Notes: generated by a model from the sequence alone, not told the origin. Counted from the stretch's first letter, positions 9,202 through 18,360 are shown. The stretch is 36,478 bases of DNA from Rhodospirillaceae bacterium (GCA_002725625.1 PBQI01000062.1:1-36478), one strand, 5' to 3'. Numbers and translations: made by a program.

Positions 9202-9684
9202 ATGAATATCGATGAAAAGATGAATGGCTACCTTGAGGATTATGAGGTTGGCCGGACCTATATATTGGGGGAGTTTTCGGTGGACGAGTGCGAAATAATT
9301 GAATTTGCCGAAAAATTCGATCCGCAACCCTTTCACGTCAATCCCATAGCCGCCAAGGGCACTCAGTTCGGCGGTGTCATTGCCAGCGGGTATCACGTGT
9401 TGTCGATGGCTATGCGGCTCTTGGTGGATCGCTTTATATCGCCGAAGTCCAGCATCGTATCGCCTGGACTCGACGAAATCCGATGGCACCAGCCGACCCG
9501 CCCCGGCGACCGTTTACGTTGCCAGGTGACGGTGACCAGTATGCGGCCATCAAAAAGCAAACCGGATCGAGGTATTTTGTATGATCTCGTCGAACTGCAT
9601 AACCAGGATGGTGATTTGGTTTTGAGTTACAAATCGATGGGCATGTATTATCGCAATCCGGAAGTCACGGTCGCCGTTAAATAA
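9202..9684 (+). CDS. MaoC-family (R)-specific enoyl hydratase-like protein
   Basis: A 160-residue single hot-dog domain of the MaoC dehydratase family. The hydratase-2 catalytic motif is present: FDPQPFHVNP gives D40 and H45, followed by the GVIASGYH helix and the DEIRWHQPTRPGDRL strand. Such proteins hydrate or dehydrate acyl-CoA thioesters. No thioesterase or ketoreductase partner is adjacent, so the substrate is open. ATG 9202 has a GGTGAG box about nine bases upstream; a second in-frame ATG six codons later is possible. The long structured leader upstream may regulate it. The next gene is convergent. Confidence 0.85.
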   Translation: MNIDEKMNGYLEDYEVGRTYILGEFSVDECEIIEFAEKFDPQPFHVNPIAAKGTQFGGVIASGYHVLSMAMRLLVDRFISPKSSIVSPGLDEIRWHQPTRPGDRLRCQVTVTSMRPSKSKPDRGILYDLVELHNQDGDLVLSYKSMGMYYRNPEVTVAVK

Positions 9685-9690
9685 TTTGAT

Positions 9691-10554
9691 TCAAATATTC
9701 ACCTTGTTGCGGTAGCGATCAGGTCGGGCGCCCATATAGGTGAGACCGCTGGCGTTGACGCCCAGATTTACCATCAGTTTGGCCAGTTCAATAGCTGCCG
9801 TGTAGCCTTCCAACACCGGTACGTCCCAGCCCCGTTCCTTGAGCCCGTCCTTGATAAAGGGCATCAGCCAGAATGTCATGGAGCAACCCAGCGTAATGAC
9901 CTCGGCGCCGTCCTCGATGATGGCAGCTTCGGCCTGATCGACGGCGCGCTCAACGGCGATGGAATAGCCGCCTTTTGCCGCTGCTTCGCACTGTGCGGTC
10001 AGGGTATCAGGATCGGTATCACCCGGTCTGGGCAGGCTGTAGCCGATATTGCGGATTGAGCGGCAGCGGTCCTGAAGTTGGTGGGTGCGAACCAGGTCGC
10101 GGTAATAGACATTGTGCACACCTTCAATATCGATGATGGAGAAGCTGTCGCCCAACAATATTGCTAAATACATCTGGGAAAAGGCGTTGGCTGTCACCAC
10201 GACGCCACATTCGCGTCCGATCTCCCGGGACTCCAGAAAACCTGGTTCACCGCCTCCCAACAAAATCACGCCGTTATATTTTCCTGATTCGCAGGCCTCG
10301 CGCACCAGGGCAATCCGCGTTGTTGTGGCGTAGGCGAATTCCTCACGCGTTTCAACCGACCAGTTGCCGTAGAGTGGTTCGGTGCCGGGATGGAGATCCC
10401 AGTCAACATCTTCCAGATGGGGCAGGACAAATTCGCTATTCAGTAACCGTTGAATTTTTGGCGCATCGGCGGGTTCGGAATAGGCCGGCACGGTGAATTT
10501 ATCCTGATCGGGCAGCCGGAACGGCGGGATTAGTATGAATTGGTATTTTGACAT
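9691..10554 (-). CDS. Asp/Glu/hydantoin racemase-family protein
   Basis: The 287-residue product has the two-lobed Asp/Glu racemase fold signature. The second half carries the conserved catalytic cysteine in VITLGCSMTF (C224), then GYTAAIELAKLMVNLG. The first half carries GVILLGGGEPGFLESR, where family racemases usually have the other catalytic cysteine; here that position is glycine-rich with no Cys. That makes a two-base racemase mechanism unlikely. It points to a one-cysteine relative such as a decarboxylase or isomerase of the same superfamily. ATG at 10554 with GGGGGAG upstream. It ends six bases from the convergent MaoC gene. Confidence 0.75.
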   Translation of the reverse strand: MSKYQFILIPPFRLPDQDKFTVPAYSEPADAPKIQRLLNSEFVLPHLEDVDWDLHPGTEPLYGNWSVETREEFAYATTTRIALVREACESGKYNGVILLGGGEPGFLESREIGRECGVVVTANAFSQMYLAILLGDSFSIIDIEGVHNVYYRDLVRTHQLQDRCRSIRNIGYSLPRPGDTDPDTLTAQCEAAAKGGYSIAVERAVDQAEAAIIEDGAEVITLGCSMTFWLMPFIKDGLKERGWDVPVLEGYTAAIELAKLMVNLGVNASGLTYMGARPDRYRNKVNI

Positions 10555-10644
10555 TGTACTGGTCTCCCCCTTGTTATTTTTTTGGTTTGTCCATAAAGCG
10601 CGCCAACTATAGCTGCAATTTTATATTTTATAATTCCAGTTCGG

Positions 10645-11100
10645 TTATTCGGCCAGCCAAATATGTTCAGTCTTCAAGCTTGCGAGTAACCCGCCGATAT
10701 CTGTGTTCGCAGGGAGGCTGAGAAAATGAGAACTGCAGGTTCCACAATCGGAAGATCCGAATCCTGGGATGGGGATACCGGCCTGTCGATCCTTCAACAC
10801 TTTGCCGATTGTGTGGCATTCCCTCCCTTCCGGCAGCGCGGCGGCGGCTAGAATATTACTTTTGCCGGTCACGTGATCGATATGCCAGTGGACCTTCTTT
10901 TCCCGGCGCAAATGCCGCGACAGCCGCGCCTTGATACCGCCGGGGCCATAGGCCGATCCGCTATAAAGATAAAGCCCCGAATCAAGGACCGCCCCAGAAA
11001 ATTTTTTGATCGATAGCGGTAGCGGACTTTGCAGGTATAATACAAAAGTATAAGCGCCGGAAACGCCTGGTATTTCGCCGGAAATGGTAAGCCATGTCAT
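10645..11100 (-). CDS. DUF123 GIY-YIG nuclease-like protein
   Basis: A 151-residue protein of the DUF123 (Uri) group related to GIY-YIG endonucleases. Seen features are GAYTFVLYL, the GLYLYSGSAYGPGGIKARL segment equivalent to the GIY-YIG core, RHLRREKKVHWHIDHVTG, and the terminal GFGSSDCGTCSSHF motif with its paired cysteines. Family length is about 150 residues, so it is complete. The cellular role is not established. It precedes the racemase-like gene on the same strand with a 90-base gap. Confidence 0.88.
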   Translation of the reverse strand: MTWLTISGEIPGVSGAYTFVLYLQSPLPLSIKKFSGAVLDSGLYLYSGSAYGPGGIKARLSRHLRREKKVHWHIDHVTGKSNILAAAALPEGRECHTIGKVLKDRQAGIPIPGFGSSDCGTCSSHFLSLPANTDIGGLLASLKTEHIWLAE

Positions 11101-11209
11101 GGAGGGATTTGACCTAAATCTTTACCGATTGGCAATAAAATTAAGTCATCCTTATAGAGCAATAATGCGCCATGTGCGCCCGTGGCATGCCCGGTAGTAT
11201 ATCAGTCAG

Positions 11210-13138
11210 ATGTTAAGGTGGGTTTTGAAGGATATTGAGTGCCGTTACAGAGATGGCCAGGTGATCTTCCGGGAAGGTGACCAGAGCGCCACCGCGTTCG
11301 TGATTGTATCCGGCCAGGTGGAGCTTTCAAAAATAAGCGCCAACGGTCCGATCCGGCTCAGCATCCTTTCGCCCGGCGAAATTTTTGGTGAAATGGGCAT
11401 CATTGATAAATCGGCGCGTAGCGTGACAGCGCAGGCCGTCGGTACTGTCGTACTCGACGTAATTGAGCGGGATGGGTTTTTGGCGTCCCTTAGTGAGCAG
11501 CCGGAAGTCGCCCTTACGGTGATCGGTAATTTGGCCGAACGTTTGCGCCATACCAACGATTTGATTTTCAATCCGCAGAACAATTATAGCTCGTCCACCT
11601 CTTTGACGGTCCAGACATCGCCGCCAAATGGCACCCCGGATGTGCAACGGCGGCGGGCGACGGTGTTTCAAAATCTGAGCTGGCGTGCTGTCGCCTTCGG
11701 TGCCGCCGGCAAGTCGTCACTCCTGCACGCATTGATGTCGTTGTTTCTGCCGCCGGCCAGTCAGCGAAAGCATATGGAATTCAGAGTTGCCAAACTGGCG
11801 GGCGATGAAGACGGGTCGCAAACGGAATTGTTGGTTCAATCGTTTGCCGGGCAGACGGATATCCGGGTCAAGGTTCTAAGCGAAAGTCTGCCGGTCGAAA
11901 TGGAAGAGGAAAACGGCCGCTTTCTATCAACGGCCAATCTGGTGGCACGCCAACGGTTGCAGGGGGAAGACGCCGATCTTTTAATCTGTGGCAACGTCAA
12001 TGAAATCGGCACGGTCATCCGGTTGCGGTTTGTTTCATTGTCCAACGACTCTGATCACCCCGGCGCTTTTCTGGTCACCGACCGGCTTGCCCTGCCGACC
12101 GGTTTTTCTGAAGATTTCGGTGAATTGCTGTTTGCTGTTTCCCTGGCGGCCACTGTTCCCCGTAACGAGGCGCACCGTCAATTGATCAAACCGATGCTGC
12201 TGCCTGCTCTGGAAGCCGCTCAGGAATCGGGGCAACAGCCGCCCCTGGAGCTCAACAACGCCGACCGGGCCACTATCCAGGTCTGTTACGGCAATGTCAC
12301 CGCCCTGATCGGCTATTACGCCAGCGATCCAAACTGGTTAAGGCGGGCGGCTTTGGCCTATCAGGAGGCCATTGAAGGCATGACCAGAGAAGACGAACCC
12401 ATCGGCTGGGGCAACACCCAGTTTCATCTCAGCCGGGTCCGTCAAACGCTTGGCGAGCGGGGCAGTGATCCCGAGATCATCGAAAATGCGTTGACCGGTT
12501 TTAAGGATGCCCTTGGGGTGTTCAACCAGCAGGAATTTCCCTGGGAATGGGCGGCCCTGCAGGCCCGTATCGGCAATGCCTATTACCGTCTGGATGCCAT
12601 CAACGGCGATACGGATTTTCTGAAAGACGCCATTGCTGGATATCAGTCGGCTTTGCAGGTTTACACCAAAGCCGATGCACCATTGAAGTGGAGCGAGGTA
12701 AAAAACAATTTGGGACAGGCGCTGCAGGTTTGGGGTGACCTAGCCCGCAACCGGGAATTATTGGTGCGCGCCATTCAGGCCTGTCAGGAATCGCTGCAGG
12801 TGCGGTCACGGATTGAGACGCCGTTGCTCTGGGCTGCCAGTCAGAATAATCTGGGATCGGCGCTTTTCCTTTTAGGCCGGATGACGGAGGATTCAGAACA
12901 CCTGGAAGGGGCCGCCGAAGCCTTCGGTAGAGCGCTGGAAATCTACTTGGCGTATGGCTCAGCCCGGCTCACCAAAGTAGCCGAGCGGAATATGTCCAAG
13001 GCGGAAAACCTGTTGCGTGCCCGGCTCGCCCGCCGGGTGGCCAAACTCTATTGGGAAGAAGAGCCGGGAGATGGACAGGCCGGACAAGCCCGCCGCAAAA
13101 CAACTTTCCGGAAGGAAAACCTCGCCGATTTGGACTGA
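11210..13138 (+). CDS. Cyclic-nucleotide-binding domain / TPR protein
   Basis: A 642-residue soluble protein in three parts. Residues ~10-115 are a cyclic nucleotide-binding domain; the phosphate cassette GEIFGEMGIIDKSARSVTA keeps the Gly-Glu and R70 that contact the ligand. Residues ~150-320 are an unassigned alpha/beta region. It contains GAAGKSS (164-170), which looks like but does not satisfy a Walker A loop. Residues ~355-590 are tetratricopeptide-like repeats with an exact 47-residue period marked by W400, W447, W494 and W541. The tail is basic. No output enzyme domain is present, so it probably transmits a cAMP/cGMP signal by protein contacts. ATG 11210 has no clear ribosome binding site; a slightly later start is possible. 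Confidence 0.78.
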   Translation: MLRWVLKDIECRYRDGQVIFREGDQSATAFVIVSGQVELSKISANGPIRLSILSPGEIFGEMGIIDKSARSVTAQAVGTVVLDVIERDGFLASLSEQPEVALTVIGNLAERLRHTNDLIFNPQNNYSSSTSLTVQTSPPNGTPDVQRRRATVFQNLSWRAVAFGAAGKSSLLHALMSLFLPPASQRKHMEFRVAKLAGDEDGSQTELLVQSFAGQTDIRVKVLSESLPVEMEEENGRFLSTANLVARQRLQGEDADLLICGNVNEIGTVIRLRFVSLSNDSDHPGAFLVTDRLALPTGFSEDFGELLFAVSLAATVPRNEAHRQLIKPMLLPALEAAQESGQQPPLELNNADRATIQVCYGNVTALIGYYASDPNWLRRAALAYQEAIEGMTREDEPIGWGNTQFHLSRVRQTLGERGSDPEIIENALTGFKDALGVFNQQEFPWEWAALQARIGNAYYRLDAINGDTDFLKDAIAGYQSALQVYTKADAPLKWSEVKNNLGQALQVWGDLARNRELLVRAIQACQESLQVRSRIETPLLWAASQNNLGSALFLLGRMTEDSEHLEGAAEAFGRALEIYLAYGSARLTKVAERNMSKAENLLRARLARRVAKLYWEEEPGDGQAGQARRKTTFRKENLADLD

Positions 13139-13262
13139 TTCCATTAACATTAAGAAAGAGTATAAAATATGGTCAGGTATCCTGCACCTTGCTACAACCG
13201 GGATGAAACCATATCCCCGAACCGGCATTCGGCTTGGGTAAATTAAATTTAGGTGTTGGACC

Positions 13263-13667
13263 ATGTCTGATCGCGCGGCGGTATTATTCGCAAATGATGC
13301 CTTTTATGTCGCTTTTTTAAGCAATGATTTTGAGACCATGGAAACCCTCTGGGCGCGGCAGGCGCCGGTCAGCTGCATTCATCCCGGCTGGCACCATTTG
13401 AAGGGCCGCGACCTGGTCATGGAAAGCTGGCGAGGCATTCTATCGAACCCGGAAGGGACGCCGTTTCAGCTCCGCAACGCGACAGCCAATGTCCACGGCG
13501 ATATGGCGGTGGTTATCTGCTATGAAGTGTTTCAGGAAGCCTCTTTGGTGGCGACCAACGTGTTCGTTCGGGAAGACGGCCACTGGCGCGTCATGCACCA
13601 CCAGTCTGGCGGTTCCCCACCGCCACCGCCCGGGGAAGAACCGGAAACTCCGGAGACGATTCAGTAG
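13263..13667 (+). CDS. SnoaL/NTF2-like family protein
   Basis: A 134-residue small cone-shaped NTF2-like domain protein: FYVAFLSNDFETMETLWA, then CIHPGWHHLKGRDLVMESWRGI, VICYEVF and FVREDGHWRVMHHQSG. This arrangement is typical of the DUF4440/SnoaL-like group, which includes isomerases, hydrolases and pure ligand-binding proteins. The C-terminus ends in a proline-rich tail. It follows the cNMP/TPR gene on the same strand after 124 bases, with a weak AGGTG box. Specific function unknown. Confidence 0.82.
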   Translation: MSDRAAVLFANDAFYVAFLSNDFETMETLWARQAPVSCIHPGWHHLKGRDLVMESWRGILSNPEGTPFQLRNATANVHGDMAVVICYEVFQEASLVATNVFVREDGHWRVMHHQSGGSPPPPPGEEPETPETIQ

Positions 13668-13775
13668 GCATAAGTCGGGACGGTTCCTGTTTGGCCCGGT
13701 GCGGCGGATGTCGCCAGAGGAGGTGCCGGAGAAAAGATTGCTTTTGGTGGGGATTTCAATGTCCGTTATTGAACT

Positions 13776-14097
13776 GGTTCTGTTGAAAAACTTTATTTTA
13801 TGCGGATTTCCGGTGTCTGCTTTTTTGGCATAAGGGGACGTTTTTGATTCCGCTTTCGGCTGATGCCGTGGCGGGTCTTTTTTGTCTGTTTGTTTCTGTA
13901 TTTCACTTGGTTCTCAGGCTGTATTCAGGATTGGCGGCGGTCGGCTGACATACTTGGCAAGCTTTCTTAGGTTCCGAGCGGTCGCGGTAAAAAGAACCTC
14001 ATCGCGAACGCCGCTCAATCCACGCAGCCGGAACCGATCCAGTTTAAATATTCGTTTCATGTGGTGAAGGCCATTTCGACCTCCTTGCGGTTATCGC
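13776..14097 (-). mobile_element. Insertion-sequence remnant with transposase C-terminus
   Basis: On the minus strand, frame 14055-13914 reads HHMKRIFKLDRFRLRGLSG and then VRDEVLFTATARNLRKLAKYV to a TGA. This is the C-terminal end of a DDE transposase of the IS5/IS1182-like type common in alphaproteobacteria. Just upstream, NRKEVEMAF belongs to the same protein but sits in another frame; one deleted base between TTC and ACC (near 14066-14072) accounts for the shift. GGTTCTGTTGAAAAACTT at about 13776-13793 looks like the element's outer end. The rest of the transposase and the other end are missing. A further GGGGACG box at 13834 is unexplained. Confidence 0.7.
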
Positions 14098-14427
14098 CGG
14101 ATTGTTGATGGAGGCCATCGATAATTTGGGTGACCACATGGCTGACTCAGCCTAACTCGAGCAGTCGGGCGACGGCGCAATGGCCGGCATTGGGTTCGGC
14201 CACGGCCAACATTGGATCAACTGCTTCTTTCCGCCGCCAGGTCTCTCGCCGGGCTTCCTCGGAGGCCAGGAATTCGCTGAAATCAATAGGCTGGTTTTTA
14301 GTCCAAACGCCGCCAGGCTGCGAAAGTCGGGGATACCGGATTCGGTACTAATGCCGGCGCCCATAAAGATGGTGGCCCGGCGGCTCTCCACCAGCATTTC
14401 AGAAAAATTTATGATTCCATCCTGCAT
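14098..14427 (-). pseudogene. Sir2-type NAD-dependent deacylase, broken
   Basis: The N-terminus reads TIFMGAGISTESGIPDFRS, the NAD-binding signature of sirtuins. After one frameshift it continues as WTKNQPIDFSEFLASEEARR, DPMLAVAEPNAGHCAVARLL and, past an in-frame TGA, VSHVVTQIIDGLHQQSG. The motif normally reads TQNIDGLH, so the Asn of the catalytic core is Ile here. At about 14097 the sirtuin sequence passes straight into transposase sequence, and the zinc-binding and C-terminal halves are absent. The ATG at 14427 follows an AGGAAG box. The gene is dead by frameshift, stop codon and insertion/deletion. Confidence 0.85.
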
Positions 14428-14444
14428 CGTCTTCCTGAAATAAA

Positions 14445-14478
14445 GGGGACACTCCCGTTTTCGAACAGGAACGTCCCC
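14445..14478 (-). terminator. Imperfect palindrome, probable terminator of the molybdoenzyme operon
   Basis: Read on the minus strand, GGGGAC pairs with GTCCCC. Inside them CCTGTT-CGAA-AACGGG forms a second stem with a CGAA tetraloop and one G-T wobble. The arm is followed by the T-rich CTTTATTTC. It lies 22 bases past the stop of the iron-sulfur subunit gene, the right place for an intrinsic terminator. The sequence also resembles REP-type palindromes, so it may be a repeat that serves as terminator. Confidence 0.6.
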
Positions 14479-14499
14479 ATATTCTGGAATTATCTTCCT

Positions 14500-15336
14500 T
14501 TATATATAAATATCTGCCAGGGTGACGCTTTCACCGAGCTCGACATTAACGGATTTCTTTTCACTGCCGGCTTCCACTACGATGGTGTAGGCGCCGCTGT
14601 TCTCGTCTAGGCGGTCAAACTTGAAATCACCGAAATAATCGGTGGTGGCTTCCGCGACGACTTGGGTGTCCTTCATCAGTCGTACCTTGGCGTCCTTGAC
14701 GCAATCTTCAAAACCGTCTTTTTCGGTGGTCACGCTGCCGCCGATAAAGCATTTGTTATAAAGGTGCAGATTTTTGTAATAGACCCGGGGTTTGGCGTTG
14801 TATTCTGGGTGCAGGACTTCCAATCCTTCAACTTCGGCGATTTTAGCCATTTCTGTGTCGTCGACTTTTTTAGCCGTAATGGCAGCGGTAGCGCAGACAA
14901 TGGCCGCCCGCGGTTCCTTCCAGCCTTCGTCCAGCAGATGGGCATCGAAAATCCAGTGCTGGGGCAATTGCAGGTCGTCATTCCACCAGATAGCTTTGTA
15001 AGGGCAGGATTCGACCAGTTGTTTCTGGCCCTTGGCTTTTTCCGGATCGATCAGGACAATACCGTCGGACCGTTTAGTGACCGCGCCGTTTTCCGCCGCT
15101 TTGATGCAGGGGGCATTATCGCAATGCTGGCACATGACGGGCAGATAGGCGACATCGATCATGGGGACGGCGCCACGCTCTTTCCGCATGATTTCAATCC
15201 AGCGGTGACCGTGCTTGGGCATTTCCGCGGTATAACCAGGAAATTCATTGCCGTGATATTCATCCTGACAGGCGAGTACGCACATGTTGCAGTTGGTGCA
15301 GTTCTCAATATCAATAATCAAATTCCATTTAGACAT
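14500..15336 (-). CDS. Iron-sulfur subunit of a transhydroxylase-like molybdoenzyme
   Basis: A 278-residue DMSO-reductase-type ferredoxin subunit plus a C-terminal beta-sandwich (~residues 205-278) like the prealbumin/Cna-B-like tail of pyrogallol-phloroglucinol transhydroxylase beta. Cysteines present are 13, 16, 19, 23, 69, 72, 77, 111 and 148. By the standard pairing of this family, {13,16,19,148} and {69,72,77,111} make two complete [4Fe-4S] sites. The other two sites have lost nearly all ligands (Ala81; no Cys in GQKQLVES; Trp128, Asp131, Ala144). This fits an enzyme that does not pass electrons to an outside partner. The start at 15336 has TTAGGAG upstream. The gene is 27 bases behind the catalytic-subunit gene in one operon. 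A reductase subunit is the less likely alternative. Confidence 0.8.
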   Translation of the reverse strand: MSKWNLIIDIENCTNCNMCVLACQDEYHGNEFPGYTAEMPKHGHRWIEIMRKERGAVPMIDVAYLPVMCQHCDNAPCIKAAENGAVTKRSDGIVLIDPEKAKGQKQLVESCPYKAIWWNDDLQLPQHWIFDAHLLDEGWKEPRAAIVCATAAITAKKVDDTEMAKIAEVEGLEVLHPEYNAKPRVYYKNLHLYNKCFIGGSVTTEKDGFEDCVKDAKVRLMKDTQVVAEATTDYFGDFKFDRLDENSGAYTIVVEAGSEKKSVNVELGESVTLADIYI

Positions 15337-15363
15337 ATTAATATAACTCCTAAGATGGCGCGC

Positions 15364-18360
15364 CTATTCGGCAGGGACCGCCACTTTTTCCATTTTCGGT
15401 GTTGTAGCGGCCGCTTCTGTCGTCTGATTCCAAGGTTCTATTTCCACCAGCGCCGTCGAATTGCCCATGGAATGGCCTTTTTTGATCTGCGATTTCATCG
15501 GTGTTAACAAGTTCAGGGTGCCGCCCAAGTCAGCGGATTTGCCCGGCGTACCAATGGGTTCATAGATGGCACACGATTCGTAGCCGTGCACGGAACCACG
15601 GGGCAGCCGTTGGGTGATCAGGGCGGCACAAATTACGGCGCCTTGGTCGTTATGTACCTTGACCAGATCGTGCATCTTAATGCCGCGTTCCTCGGCATCC
15701 TGTTCATTGATTCGGATGATCCAGTAATAGCGGTCATCCACCTTCACCCGGTGGTCTTTGATGTCATTGATATAGGTATCTTTGGCATCACCCTGAGAGT
15801 GGAAAGAAAAGCGCGGATGTGGTGTCAGCATACGCAGAGGATATTTTTCTTCCCGCTCGCCGCCGAACGGCGCGTTATAGCGCATCATGGGCGGGCGTTC
15901 TTTATCGTCCGGGTCGAAACGTTTCAGGCTTTCCGCTTCAAATTCGATCTTACCCGATTGGGTCTGAATGCCCCTGAGATATTCTTCTGAATAATCAGAC
16001 GGCAACGGCATCGGTTCTGGCACGTCTTTCTTGCGGCCTTCATAGAACCAGTTCCAGGAGACTGGATCACGTAGTTCCGGTTTCTCCGCCGGAATAACGA
16101 CATAGCCTTTGCGGATGAATTCTTTCCAGGAAACCACCTGCGGTATATCTGAGCCGTCAAAGATTCGTTTGGCCCAATCCAGTTCCGACATGCCTTCGGT
16201 AAAGTAGGCGCTGAGGCCCAGCCGTTCACAGATGCCCGAGAAAATCTGGTAGTCCGATTTCGATTCGCCCATTTTTTCGATCACCTGATGCTGGAAGGTG
16301 ATAACCCGGTGATTGAGCTGGGTTTCACCGTGATAGGCATAGCCCCCCAGCGACGCCCATTCACTGATGTCCGGCCGTTCCAGGTTGGTGCAAGCCGGCA
16401 GGATGATGTCTGCGAATTTAGCTTCACCCTCAAACCAGATGGCTTGGCTGACCACGGTTTCCAGATTTTCCGACTGATACATTTTTACGTGCCGGTTGCA
16501 GTCGGCCATGGTGGAGAAAATAGAGCCGCCGATTTTGTAAAGCATCCTGACTGGTGAATAGCCCGGCTTGGGATAGGATATTTTGTTAAATTGAGCCTCA
16601 ATGGTCTTGCCGTCCCAGGCGTAACCCGTTGCCTTACCCTCTATGATGGCTTCCGGCAAGTAAAGGCGCGGGATGGCCTGTTCCACCGTGTTCATGGACG
16701 GCAGTTGCGGCATCCGCTGGTAGAGTTCCACCGACATGGCTGTGTGGTGCAGATCACCGGAAATGCCGCCTTCGGCGTAGCCCGGGAAATAAAGGTTGGT
16801 GTCGACGGGCGTACCCCATTGCAGGCCGCCCATGTTGACGCCCGGTTTGCCCAGGCCCTGCATGGCCATCAGGTAAACCAGGGAGCGCGCCCACTGGATA
16901 CCGGTGGTGTTGCGGCAGGCGCCGCCGTGACCGTTGCCCCAGCCCCCGGCCGACAGATAAACTTTTTTGTTGCCCCATTCGCGGGCCAGCGCCCGGATGT
17001 CTTTGGCTTTGAGGCCTGTTTGTTTTGCCGCCCATTCCGGAGTTTTTGAAATGCCGTCTTCACCACCCATGACATAGGATTTCCACTGGTCGAAGCCGGT
17101 GGTGCGCTTGGCGACAAAGTCTTTGTCGTAGAGATCTTCTTCAATCCAGACATAGGCCAGACCGACCGCTAAGGCGGGCGAAGTCGCCGGTTTTGGCGCC
17201 AGCCATTTGCCGCCCAGAAACTGGGCCGTGTCGTTGTAATAGGGATCCACATGGACAAGTTTGACATCCAGTTCCTTCAGCCATTTGCGGCGGATGGTCC
17301 CTTCTAGGGAGCCATAGGCGCCACTGGTACCTTCCGGGTTGCTGGCCCAGAAGACGACCATTTCGGCCTCTTTGAGGAGGTCCTCGACGGTACCGTAGGT
17401 TTCCGTTTGTCCCACCCGGAGCGAGCCGCCCCAGTGGTGTGAGGCGCCCCAGTACCAGCCTTCCCAGCTGTCCGGATTGTGCAGGACGCGGGTCATGCCG
17501 ATGGTGTTGATAAAGCGGAAATCGGCGCTGAGGTAATAGCCTACATTGCCCCAGGTATGGTGGGAACCGTGCGAATTGGCGATGGCGCCCGGACCGTGCT
17601 CGGTCTTCATTCGCTTGATTTCATCGGCCACCAGATCGAAGGCTTCATCCCAGCTGATACGCTCATAGCCGGATATACCGCGTTCCTGCGTATTGCGTTC
17701 ACCTTTGGGGTCCCAATCGACACGCTTCATCGGGTAGAGCAGCCGGTCAGGCGAATAGACCATAGATTTCCAGTTCATGCCGTGGGGCGCCAGGGATGTT
17801 TTACGGGGCGGTGTAAATTTCTTGCCTCGTGCTTCGATGGTCCAGGGGCCGGCGTCATTCTCATCGAATTCAATGGGCGTCATGCGGATGATTTTGTTGT
17901 CTTTGACGTATAGAAATATCGGTCCGCCATTGGTCATGTTGGTGTAACGGGTGACACCGTTGCCCATGTCGACACCGAATTTCCAGCCGACGGTCTGGGT
18001 CTGCATGATGGTCTGGGTGAACCAGGAAGTCAGCTCGTCCGGACCTTCCAGGTTCAGTAGGAAGTCCTTCATGGCATTGACCTGTTCCAGCTGATTGATT
18101 GGTGGCATTAACAAACGAACAGCGATTTCCACCGTTTTGAAAGTCAGAACAACGTCGGCATTGTCAATTACGCGGCCCCCGGAAAGAACTTTACCGTCTT
18201 TGAAGGTGAAATAGCGGCCGGTCTTACCGTCTTTGGTTTTCATCAACGCGGTGAAGTTTTTTTCCTTCAAACGGTCGCGAAAAGCCTGATATCGAAATGC
18301 CTGTATCCAGAGGAGCATGCGCAAACCGAAAAGAATTAATGAGAACAAAAGGGAGCTCAT
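15364..18360 (-). CDS. Molybdopterin catalytic subunit resembling pyrogallol-phloroglucinol transhydroxylase, with N-terminal SCP2-like extension
   Basis: A 998-residue DMSO-reductase-superfamily protein. From about residue 124 it aligns by eye with the large subunit of Pelobacter pyrogallol-phloroglucinol transhydroxylase (about 875 residues). The residues I recall as catalytic there, H144, D174, S175 (Mo ligand) and Y404, fall at a constant offset of 123 on H267 (SHHTW), D297-S298 (NPDSW) and Y527 (YFPGY). No N-terminal [4Fe-4S] cysteine motif and no twin-arginine signal are present. The extra N-terminus has a hydrophobic helix (5-20), possibly a membrane anchor, then residues ~33-120 resembling an SCP2 sterol-carrier fold ([33 protein letters not shown]). 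Known enzymes move a hydroxyl group between aromatic rings in the cytoplasm; the substrate here is inferred. AAGGA precedes ATG 18360. Confidence 0.82.
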   Translation of the reverse strand: MSSLLFSLILFGLRMLLWIQAFRYQAFRDRLKEKNFTALMKTKDGKTGRYFTFKDGKVLSGGRVIDNADVVLTFKTVEIAVRLLMPPINQLEQVNAMKDFLLNLEGPDELTSWFTQTIMQTQTVGWKFGVDMGNGVTRYTNMTNGGPIFLYVKDNKIIRMTPIEFDENDAGPWTIEARGKKFTPPRKTSLAPHGMNWKSMVYSPDRLLYPMKRVDWDPKGERNTQERGISGYERISWDEAFDLVADEIKRMKTEHGPGAIANSHGSHHTWGNVGYYLSADFRFINTIGMTRVLHNPDSWEGWYWGASHHWGGSLRVGQTETYGTVEDLLKEAEMVVFWASNPEGTSGAYGSLEGTIRRKWLKELDVKLVHVDPYYNDTAQFLGGKWLAPKPATSPALAVGLAYVWIEEDLYDKDFVAKRTTGFDQWKSYVMGGEDGISKTPEWAAKQTGLKAKDIRALAREWGNKKVYLSAGGWGNGHGGACRNTTGIQWARSLVYLMAMQGLGKPGVNMGGLQWGTPVDTNLYFPGYAEGGISGDLHHTAMSVELYQRMPQLPSMNTVEQAIPRLYLPEAIIEGKATGYAWDGKTIEAQFNKISYPKPGYSPVRMLYKIGGSIFSTMADCNRHVKMYQSENLETVVSQAIWFEGEAKFADIILPACTNLERPDISEWASLGGYAYHGETQLNHRVITFQHQVIEKMGESKSDYQIFSGICERLGLSAYFTEGMSELDWAKRIFDGSDIPQVVSWKEFIRKGYVVIPAEKPELRDPVSWNWFYEGRKKDVPEPMPLPSDYSEEYLRGIQTQSGKIEFEAESLKRFDPDDKERPPMMRYNAPFGGEREEKYPLRMLTPHPRFSFHSQGDAKDTYINDIKDHRVKVDDRYYWIIRINEQDAEERGIKMHDLVKVHNDQGAVICAALITQRLPRGSVHGYESCAIYEPIGTPGKSADLGGTLNLLTPMKSQIKKGHSMGNSTALVEIEPWNQTTEAAATTPKMEKVAVPAE

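Noticed and set aside
14662-15507. A 281-codon open frame on the plus strand
   Set aside because: It is antisense to the iron-sulfur subunit gene, whose cysteine motifs, ribosome binding site and operon position show it to be the real gene; the antisense product shows no family features.
14500-18360. Operon as a DMSO/thiosulfate/nitrate-type respiratory reductase
   Set aside because: No twin-arginine signal, no membrane quinol subunit gene, loss of two iron-sulfur sites, and active-site spacing matching the transhydroxylase.
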